Shown here one piece after another: positions 22,407-27,897 of a stretch of 27,897 bases of DNA; the first letter of the stretch is position 1; each line of letters starts with the position of its first letter. This DNA is from CADEED01 sp035701825 (lineage in GTDB: Bacteria; Pseudomonadota; Gammaproteobacteria; Steroidobacterales; Steroidobacteraceae). The notes beneath the pieces are model-generated. The model was not told where the DNA came from and did not search any database. It saw only the letters and a list, made by a program, of their open reading frames with translations. The stretch spans positions 1 through 27,897 of the forward strand of contig DASSRK010000126.1 in assembly GCA_035701825.1 (NCBI GenBank), read 5' to 3'. Made by a program: the position numbers and the translations under genes.

Positions 22407-23665
22407 TGGCGCGTGCTCCGTACGAATGGTTGATAGGCCTGCGCTACCTGCGTTCGCAACATCGCAGCGGCTTCGTATCGTTCGTCGCCTCCATGTCGGT
22501 GATCGGCCTGGCGCTCGGCGTGGCCGTGCTCATCGTGGTGCTGTCGGTGCTCAACGGCTTCGAGCGCGAGCTGCGCAACCGCATGCTGGCGGTGACCTCG
22601 CACGCCACCATCAGCGGCGTGCGCGGCGCGATCCCGGACTGGCGCGCCCGGCAGGCCACCGCCGCGCGCGAGCCGGGCGTCAAGGCGGCGGTGCCGTTCA
22701 TCGAATCGCGCGGCCTGTTCGCCAACGGGCAGCGCGTGGCCGGCGCCATGGTGCGCGGCGTGCTGCCGGAAGAAGAGAGCAAGGCCGTGGGACTCGGTTC
22801 GCGCCTGAGATCCGGCACGCTTGCCGATCTCGAGCCGGGCAGGTTCCGCGTGATCCTGGGCTCGGCGCTGGCCGCCGAGCTCGGTGTCGGCGTGGGCCAG
22901 TCCGTGGTGCTCATGGCGCCCGAGGGCACGCCCACGCCCGCGGGTTTCGTGCCACGCATGAAGCGCTTCACGGTCACCGGCATCTTCGAGTCGGGCATGT
23001 ACGAATACGACCGCGGCCTCGCCCTGGTCCAGATGAACGACGCCGCCAGGCTCTTCCGGCTCGGCGACAGCATCACCGGCCTGCGCCTGGCACTCGATGA
23101 TCCGTTCGCCGCGGGCATGCTGGTGCGCCAGGTGGCGCGCGACATCGACATCGACGGCTCCGGGTATTACGTCAGCGACTGGACGCGCGACCACGCGGTG
23201 TTCTTCCGCTCCATCGAGCTCACCAAGTCGATGATGTTCTTCATCCTGCTGATCCTGGTGGTGGTCGCGGCCATCAACCTGGTCGCGACGCTGGTCATGG
23301 TCGTCAAGGAAAAGCAATCCGACATCGCGATCCTGCGCACGCTGGGTGCCGCGCCCGGCAACGTGCTGCACATGTTCGTGGTGCAGGGCGCGCTGATCGG
23401 GCTGGTCGGCACGCTGGCGGGCGCCGCGTTCGGCTGGCTGGTCGCGGTCAACTTCGAGGCCATCATCCACGGCATCGAGGCCGTGTTCGGCATCCGCTTC
23501 CTCGACGCCGCCGTCTACCTGATGAGCGACCTGCCGACCCAGGTCGAGCTGCGCGACGTGGTGCAGGTGTCGCTGGTCACGCTGGCGCTGACCGCGCTCG
23601 CGACTATCTACCCCGCGTGGCGCGCCTCGCGCACCATGCCCGCCGAGGCCCTCAGACATGATTGA
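22406..23665 (+). CDS. lolC: Lipoprotein-releasing ABC transporter permease, LolC-type
   Basis: Second Lol permease, 419 aa, with the same four-helix FtsX-like plan (N-terminal helix about 25-49; TM2 around MMFFILLILVVVAAINLV; end AEALRHD). Its periplasmic domain contains PTPAGFVPRMKRF (about 176-188), which lines up with the LolC Hook (TPxGxxPxxRxF in E. coli) that binds LolA, so this partner probably recruits LolA. The start gives EWLIGLRYLRSQHRSGFVSF. It begins at the TGATG junction with the previous gene and is followed 6 nt later by lolD. The order E-C-D differs from lolC-lolD-lolE of E. coli. Confidence 0.85.
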   Translation: MARAPYEWLIGLRYLRSQHRSGFVSFVASMSVIGLALGVAVLIVVLSVLNGFERELRNRMLAVTSHATISGVRGAIPDWRARQATAAREPGVKAAVPFIESRGLFANGQRVAGAMVRGVLPEEESKAVGLGSRLRSGTLADLEPGRFRVILGSALAAELGVGVGQSVVLMAPEGTPTPAGFVPRMKRFTVTGIFESGMYEYDRGLALVQMNDAARLFRLGDSITGLRLALDDPFAAGMLVRQVARDIDIDGSGYYVSDWTRDHAVFFRSIELTKSMMFFILLILVVVAAINLVATLVMVVKEKQSDIAILRTLGAAPGNVLHMFVVQGALIGLVGTLAGAAFGWLVAVNFEAIIHGIEAVFGIRFLDAAVYLMSDLPTQVELRDVVQVSLVTLALTALATIYPAWRASRTMPAEALRHD

Positions 23666-23671
23666 ACGCAC

Positions 23672-24376
23672 ATGACAGCAACCATCGACACGCCCGCCAC
23701 CCCGGTGCTCGAGGCGCTCGGGGTGGCGCGCAGTTTTCGCCAGGGGCCCATCGACCTGCAGGTGCTGTCGGAGGTGAACTTCACCGCCCGGGCGGGAGAA
23801 CGCATCGCCATCATCGGCGCGTCCGGGTCCGGCAAGACCACCTTGCTGCAGATCCTCGGCGGGCTCGACCGGCCGACCGCCGGCGTGGTGCGCGTCGCCG
23901 GCAACGACATCCACGCCTTGTCGGAGAAGGCGCGCGGCGAGCTGCGCAACCGCACCCTGGGCTTCGTCTACCAGTTCCATCACCTGTTGCCGGAGTTCTC
24001 GGCCCTGGAGAACGTCGCCATGCCGTTGCTGGTGAGGCGCGAGCCGAAGCACGAGGCGGAGCGGCGCGCGCGAGCAGTGCTGGAGCGCGTCGGGCTCGGG
24101 GAACGGCTGGTGCATCGACCGCAGGAGCTGTCGGGCGGCGAACGGCAGCGCGCCGCGGTGGCGCGCGCGCTGGTCACGCAGCCGCGGCTGGTGCTGGCCG
24201 ACGAGCCCACCGGCAACCTCGACGGCGCCAACGCCGAGTCGGTGTTCGCGCTGATGCTGGAGCTCAACCGCGAATTCGGCACCAGCCTGGTGGTGGTCAC
24301 GCACGACAGCCGGCTCGCGGCCCGCATGGACCGCATCCTGGAAATCAAGCGCGGGAATCTAGTCGAAAAGACTTGA
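23672..24376 (+). CDS. lolD: Lipoprotein-releasing ABC transporter ATPase LolD
   Basis: Cytoplasmic ATPase of the Lol exporter. Walker A GASGSGKTT (49-57), Q-loop Q101 in VYQFHHLLPEFSALENV (a LolD-typical stretch), signature LSGGERQR (153-160), Walker B LVLADEP with TGNLD (173-183) and switch H211 in VVTHDSRLA are all present. Length 234 aa is normal. Both permeases lie immediately upstream, forming a complete exporter operon. Its last 18 nt overlap the 3' end of the oppositely oriented DUF2062 gene. Confidence 0.96.
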   Translation: MTATIDTPATPVLEALGVARSFRQGPIDLQVLSEVNFTARAGERIAIIGASGSGKTTLLQILGGLDRPTAGVVRVAGNDIHALSEKARGELRNRTLGFVYQFHHLLPEFSALENVAMPLLVRREPKHEAERRARAVLERVGLGERLVHRPQELSGGERQRAAVARALVTQPRLVLADEPTGNLDGANAESVFALMLELNREFGTSLVVVTHDSRLAARMDRILEIKRGNLVEKT

Positions 24377-24895
24377 TTGCTGGCTGGCCGCGCCCGGGCG
24401 CTCGCGGTATCTCTTGCGCACGCTGTAGCGCCACAGGACGTCGAGCAGGGCATAGCCGAGCAGCCCGACCAATGCGCCCGTGAGGCCGCAGCCAACCAGG
24501 AAGGGCTTCCACATCGGGCCGAGGCCGTGTTGCACCCAGTCCCAGCTCATGTGGAACCTGAAGGTCCGTTCGTGCGCCCCGGTCGCGATCACGCCGATCT
24601 TGTACGCCAGCAGGTAGACCGGAACGATGGTCAGCGGATTCACCGCCACCAGCGCCAGCATGATGGTCGGGATGTGGATGCGGCAGAAGATCGCGACCAT
24701 CGCCGCCAGCGGGATGTGGATGGGCAGCGGCACGAAGCAGATCGCGAGCCCCGCGCCGAACGCCGGCGTCACGGTGCGACGTTGCAACGACCACAGGCGC
24801 GGATCACCCAGGAAGCGCGCAAAGGGCTTGAGCATCCAGTGCGAGCGCAGGGTCTCGCTGCGCGGGGTGATTCGGCGGAACAGTCCACGGGGCAT
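24359..24895 (-). CDS. DUF2062 family membrane protein
   Basis: 178-aa inner-membrane protein of unknown function. Family landmarks: MPRGLFRRITPRSETLRSHW, then LGDPRLWSLQRRTVTPAFGAGL, hydrophobic FVPLPIHIPLAAMVAIFCRI and the typical NPLTIVPVYLLAYKIG, with another helix around LVGCGLTGALVGLLGYALL. The ATG at 24895 matches the usual MPR start; an in-frame GTG at 24913 is the alternative. No Shine-Dalgarno is visible; TAAAGT lies 8 nt before the ATG. Homologues sit between Lol and comEC genes in Pseudomonas-type genomes. It is divergent from comEC (33-nt gap) and its 3' end overlaps lolD by 18 nt. Confidence 0.88.
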   Translation of the reverse strand: MPRGLFRRITPRSETLRSHWMLKPFARFLGDPRLWSLQRRTVTPAFGAGLAICFVPLPIHIPLAAMVAIFCRIHIPTIMLALVAVNPLTIVPVYLLAYKIGVIATGAHERTFRFHMSWDWVQHGLGPMWKPFLVGCGLTGALVGLLGYALLDVLWRYSVRKRYRERPGAASQQSSLFD

Positions 24896-24928
24896 CGGCG
24901 GGCACTTTAGCACCCGCCACTGAGCGCC

Positions 24929-27181
24929 GTGGTTGCAGGACTTTCACTGCTGGCGGGCGTGTTGCTGGGTCTCGCGTCGACCGCCCTGCCGGCGCCTTCA
25001 TGGAGCCTGGCCGCCGCGCTGATGTGCCTGCTGGCGCTGTGGTCGCCGGTACGCCGCAGTCCGGCCGTGGGCTGCATGGCCTGGTCGATGCTGGGGCTTG
25101 CGCTCGCGAGCGAATCGGCGCGTCACTGGCTGGAGTTGCAGATCTCCTCCCCGGCACGCGATACGCGCCTGCTGCTCGACGCGGTGGTGGCGTCCGTGCC
25201 GGAGCGCGACGGGGCGGAGTTGCGCTTCGACGCCGAGGTGCGCCTGCTCGAAGGCCCGGGTTCGCACGATGGCCGCCTGCGGCACGCGCGGCTGTCGTGG
25301 CGCGACCCGGCGCAGCCGCCGCAGCCAGGCGAGCGCTGGAGCCTGCTCGCGCGGCTCGCCGCGTCGCAGCCGGCGCGGAATTTTGCAGGCGTCGATTCGG
25401 CACGGCTCGCGTTCCGCGACCGCGTGCACCTGCAGGCCGAGGTGCTCGCGTCGGCGCTCGATTACCGAGTGGCCGCGGCGGCCCCCTCGATCGATGGCCT
25501 GCGCGCGCGCATCGCGCGGCGCGTCGTGGAACGTGTCGCCGACCCGGACGCCGCGGGGCTCATCACCGCGCTGGCCGTGGGCCTCACCGCCGGCGTCAGC
25601 CGCGATCAATGGCGCATATTCAACGCCACCGGCACCACGCACCTGGTGGCCATCTCGGGGCTGCATGTCACGCTCTTCGCGATGCTCGCGCTGTGGATGG
25701 CGCGCGCCGCATGGCGCTCGCTGCCCGGCGCGCAGCGCCTGCCGCGCGAGCCTTGCACGTTGCTGCTGGCGCTGGCGGCCGCGGGTGCCTACGCGCTGCT
25801 CGCGGGGATGTCGGTGCCGACGCTGCGCACCTGGCTGATGCTGGCGGTGTTCGTCGTGGCGCGCCTGGCCGCGCGCGCCGTGCCCGGCTCGAGAACCTGG
25901 TCGCTGGCCCTGGTCGCGGTGTTGCTGGCGGACGCGTTCGCTCCGCTCGCCGCCGGCTTCTGGCTGTCCTTCGCCGCGGTCGGCGTCATCATCCTGGTGG
26001 AATCGTCCGCGCTGGTGCGCGCGCCGGGCTGGCAGCGCGCGCTCACGCTGCAGTGGTCCATCATGCTGGCGCTCGCGCCGCTGACGCTGCTGGTCTTCGG
26101 CAACGTGTCGCTGGTCGGGCTCGCCGTGAACCTGGTGGCCATCCCGGTGGTGTCCTTCGTCTTCGTGCCGCTGGTGCTGGCCGGCGCGCTGTTGCACGGC
26201 GTGTTCTTCGCCGCGGCGGCGACTCTGTACGCATGGCTGTGGCCGCTGATGGTGTGGGCGGCGGATCTCGATTTCGCGCAGTGGCGCATCGCCGTGCCGG
26301 ACTGGTGGTACGCGCTCGCGGTGCCGGCCGTGTGGCTGATGTCATGCCGCTGGCCGCCGGCCCTGCGGTTCACGGCGCTCGCCGCGCTGCTGCCCTTGCT
26401 GTTCGTGCCGCCGCGCGCGCCCGCGCCGGGGGAACTGCAGGTCAGCGCGCTCGATACCGGGCGCGGCAGCGCCGTGCTGCTGTCGACCCATTCGCACCGG
26501 CTGTTGTACGACACCGGCGACAGCTGGAACACGCACGGCACGCGGCTCGCGCAATGGGTGCTGCCGGCGCTGGACGCCGTCGATGCGCACGACGTCGACG
26601 TGCTGGTGCTGCCGGCGCTCGACGCCGACCGCGCGCAGGCCGCGGCCTTGTTAGCCAGCGAACGCCGGCTGCATCGCGTAGTGGTGGGCGGTGGCTGGCC
26701 GGCGACCTCGCTGCCGGTCGAGACCTGCCGGGATTCGCATCTCAACTGGGATGGCGTCGACCTGCAATTCCTGTCCGCGGGCCGACACCGCGAATACTGC
26801 GTGCTGCGCGTGAGCGTCGGCCGCTTCGGCGTCCTGCTGGCCGGCGACCTCGATGCGGAGGCCGAGCGCGGCCTGGTGGCGCGCTTGCCCGACGGTGCGC
26901 TGGCGAGCGAGCTCGCGTTCGTGCCGCGCCAGGCGAGCGCGCGGGCCTCGAGCAACCAGTGGATAGAAGCCAGCGGCGCGCGCTGGGCCGTCGCGAGCGG
27001 CGGCGTGGCGGGCAGCCAGTCGCGCGCACAGGCCCTCGAGCGCTGGCGCCGTGCCGGCGCGCGGGTGCTCGACACGCGCGTGGACGGCGGCATCGACATC
27101 GGGATCGGGACGCAAGGCATCACGCGGCTCGTCACGGCGCGTTCGGCGCGGCATCCATTTGCCTGGCGGCGCGTCGACTGA
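24929..27181 (+). CDS. comEC: ComEC/Rec2-type DNA-uptake membrane protein with degenerate beta-lactamase-fold domain
   Basis: ComEC forms the inner-membrane channel for single-stranded DNA during transformation. The N-terminal hydrophobic part and DUF4131/OB-like region (about 1-185) precede the competence domain (about 205-480) with LITALAVGLTAGVSRDQW, NATGTTHLVAISGLHVTLF, YALLAGMSVPTLRTWLM and many helices. The C-terminal metallo-beta-lactamase-like domain (about 500-750) keeps its frame (LLYDTGDSW, LLAGDLDAEAE) but the metal motif SHxDxDH reads PALDADR (562-568), the HHGS motif reads RQAS (667-670), and no histidine remains in the VASGG-VAGSQSRAQ segment. Nuclease activity is therefore unlikely. 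At 750 aa with no interruption it is full length. The GTG start is 33 nt from the divergent DUF2062 gene. Confidence 0.92.
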   Translation: MVAGLSLLAGVLLGLASTALPAPSWSLAAALMCLLALWSPVRRSPAVGCMAWSMLGLALASESARHWLELQISSPARDTRLLLDAVVASVPERDGAELRFDAEVRLLEGPGSHDGRLRHARLSWRDPAQPPQPGERWSLLARLAASQPARNFAGVDSARLAFRDRVHLQAEVLASALDYRVAAAAPSIDGLRARIARRVVERVADPDAAGLITALAVGLTAGVSRDQWRIFNATGTTHLVAISGLHVTLFAMLALWMARAAWRSLPGAQRLPREPCTLLLALAAAGAYALLAGMSVPTLRTWLMLAVFVVARLAARAVPGSRTWSLALVAVLLADAFAPLAAGFWLSFAAVGVIILVESSALVRAPGWQRALTLQWSIMLALAPLTLLVFGNVSLVGLAVNLVAIPVVSFVFVPLVLAGALLHGVFFAAAATLYAWLWPLMVWAADLDFAQWRIAVPDWWYALAVPAVWLMSCRWPPALRFTALAALLPLLFVPPRAPAPGELQVSALDTGRGSAVLLSTHSHRLLYDTGDSWNTHGTRLAQWVLPALDAVDAHDVDVLVLPALDADRAQAAALLASERRLHRVVVGGGWPATSLPVETCRDSHLNWDGVDLQFLSAGRHREYCVLRVSVGRFGVLLAGDLDAEAERGLVARLPDGALASELAFVPRQASARASSNQWIEASGARWAVASGGVAGSQSRAQALERWRRAGARVLDTRVDGGIDIGIGTQGITRLVTARSARHPFAWRRVD

Positions 27182-27206
27182 CGGTTTCAGGCGGGTCCGG
27201 TATAGT
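27178..27206 (+). promoter_or_regulatory. Sigma-70-like promoter of exbB
   Basis: CTGACG (27178-27183), a 17-nt spacer, TATAGT (27201-27206), overlapping the comEC stop codon. Transcription would begin at about 27213, one or two bases before the ATG at 27215, so the message would be essentially leaderless. Confidence 0.6.
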
Positions 27207-27214
27207 CCAGCCCC

Positions 27215-27859
27215 ATGTGGGAAATCGTACGGGCCGGCGGCCCATTCATGTGGCCGATCATCCTCTGCTCGATCGCGTTGGTCGGCATCGTCCTCGAACG
27301 GCTCTGGACCCTGCAACGCAAGCGGGTCCTGCCACACGACCTGATCAAGAAGGTGTCCGAGCTCGCGGACCGCAACCAGGTCAATCCCAAGGTCATCGAG
27401 GCGCTGGAGAAGAATTCGCCGCTGGGCCGGGTACTGGCCGCGGCGCTCGCCAATCGCCATCGCGGCCGCGAGATCATGATGGAGCGCGTCGAGGACACCG
27501 GCCGCCACGTGGTTTCCGAGCTCGAGCGTTTCGTCAATTCCGTCGGCACGATCGCCAGCATCTCGCCCTTGTTAGGCCTGCTGGGTACGGTCACCGGCAT
27601 CATCCATTCCTTCAACGCCGTCATGCTGGGCGGCATGGGTGACCCGCGCATGCTGGCGGGCGGCATCTCCGAGGCGCTGGTGTGCACGGCTGCCGGCCTG
27701 ACGGTGGCGATCCCGGCGTACATCTCGTTCCGCTACCTGCGCGGCAAGGTGGAGCGCATCGTCGTGGAAATGGAGAAGATCGCGGTGAACTTCGCGGATT
27801 CGCTCGGTGCCGAGATGCAGACCGGTGAATCCGACGGCGGCATCGCGCGCAGCGCATGA
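27215..27859 (+). CDS. exbB: MotA/TolQ/ExbB proton channel family protein
   Basis: Proton-channel subunit of an ExbB-ExbD-type motor that energises outer-membrane processes. Three transmembrane helices are visible: about 11-31 (FMWPIILCSIALVGIVLERLW), 112-133 (SISPLLGLLGTVTGIIHSF) and 152-174 (SEALVCTAAGLTVAIPAYI), the last two carrying the family signature. Length 214 aa is normal for this chromosomal ExbB between comEC and exbD/msbA/lpxK in Pseudomonas-like genomes, which suggests an envelope role other than TonB-dependent iron uptake; that role is inference. No Shine-Dalgarno precedes the ATG. It overlaps exbD by 4 nt and contains one of the rare TTA codons (in SPLLGLLG). Confidence 0.93.
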   Translation: MWEIVRAGGPFMWPIILCSIALVGIVLERLWTLQRKRVLPHDLIKKVSELADRNQVNPKVIEALEKNSPLGRVLAAALANRHRGREIMMERVEDTGRHVVSELERFVNSVGTIASISPLLGLLGTVTGIIHSFNAVMLGGMGDPRMLAGGISEALVCTAAGLTVAIPAYISFRYLRGKVERIVVEMEKIAVNFADSLGAEMQTGESDGGIARSA

Positions 27860-27897
27860 GGATGCAATCGCAAAGGCCGAAGGACGATCCGGAGATC
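27856..27897 (+). CDS. exbD: ExbD/TolR family protein, 5' end only
   Basis: The first 14 codons (MRMQSQRPKDDPEI) run off the window. They start in an ATGA overlap with exbB and end in DDPEI, which matches the DxPEINLxPLID entry into the single transmembrane helix of chromosomal ExbD proteins. The identity rests on this short stretch and on the exbB neighbour. Confidence 0.72.
   Translation, partial: MRMQSQRPKDDPEI

Noticed and set aside
1..27897. Search for CRISPR repeats, insertion-sequence ends, integrase or phage genes and attachment sites
   Set aside because: No regularly spaced repeats, terminal inverted repeats, transposase, integrase or phage genes were seen; the window looks like core chromosome.

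Overview
This GC-rich, gene-dense window is a chromosomal segment of a gammaproteobacterium. The order rpoE-rseA-rseB ... lepA-lepB-DUF4845-rnc-era-recO-pdxJ and the order Lol transporter-DUF2062-comEC-exbB-exbD are both familiar from Pseudomonas-like and Xanthomonas-like genomes. The composition and the mix of neighbourhoods suggest a Xanthomonadales, Nevskiales or Steroidobacter-type lineage; that placement is inference. I saw no rRNA, tRNA, CRISPR array, insertion sequence, prophage or convincing intrinsic terminator.

Layout. 1-2270: end of a succinate dehydrogenase operon (sdhA 3' part, sdhB, the FAD-assembly factor sdhE, a YgfX-like membrane protein). 2271-4822: envelope-stress sigma factor rpoE with its anti-sigma factor rseA and sensor rseB, behind a sigma-E-like autoregulatory promoter. 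4827-16321: a long forward run, mostly with 4-8 nt stop/start overlaps: thioredoxin-fold protein, lepA, an enlarged lepB, DUF4845, rnc, era, recO, pdxJ, acpS, a DEDDy exonuclease, rlmD, nagZ and a PAS/LOV-like plus degenerate GGDEF protein. 16326-21011 (minus strand): a BamE-like lipoprotein-sized secreted protein, mfd and a CsiV-like periplasmic protein. 21156-24376 (plus): two Lol permeases and the LolD ATPase. 24359-24895 (minus): DUF2062 membrane protein. 24929-27897 (plus): comEC, exbB and the first 14 codons of exbD.

Functionally the window combines respiration (Sdh), envelope quality control (RpoE system, signal peptidase, lipoprotein release, BamE-like, CsiV, NagZ, ExbBD), RNA and ribosome maturation (RNase III, Era, RlmD, LepA), cofactors (PdxJ, AcpS) and DNA repair (RecO, Mfd). 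All genes look intact apart from the two cut by the window edges.

The points most worth a second look are: (i) a PAS-GGDEF protein that has lost its cyclase motif but kept the RxxD I-site, joined to a LOV-like domain without the photoactive cysteine; (ii) a full-length ComEC whose beta-lactamase-fold domain has lost all its expected metal-binding histidines; (iii) sdhE, whose essential RGxxE region lies upstream of the first ATG and implies an ATT start; (iv) a signal peptidase with a triplicated N-terminal membrane unit; (v) genes with a -10 box exactly 8 nt before ATG, suggesting leaderless mRNAs; (vi) a recurring CCTTGTTAG-like word that accounts for most of the TTA codons seen.
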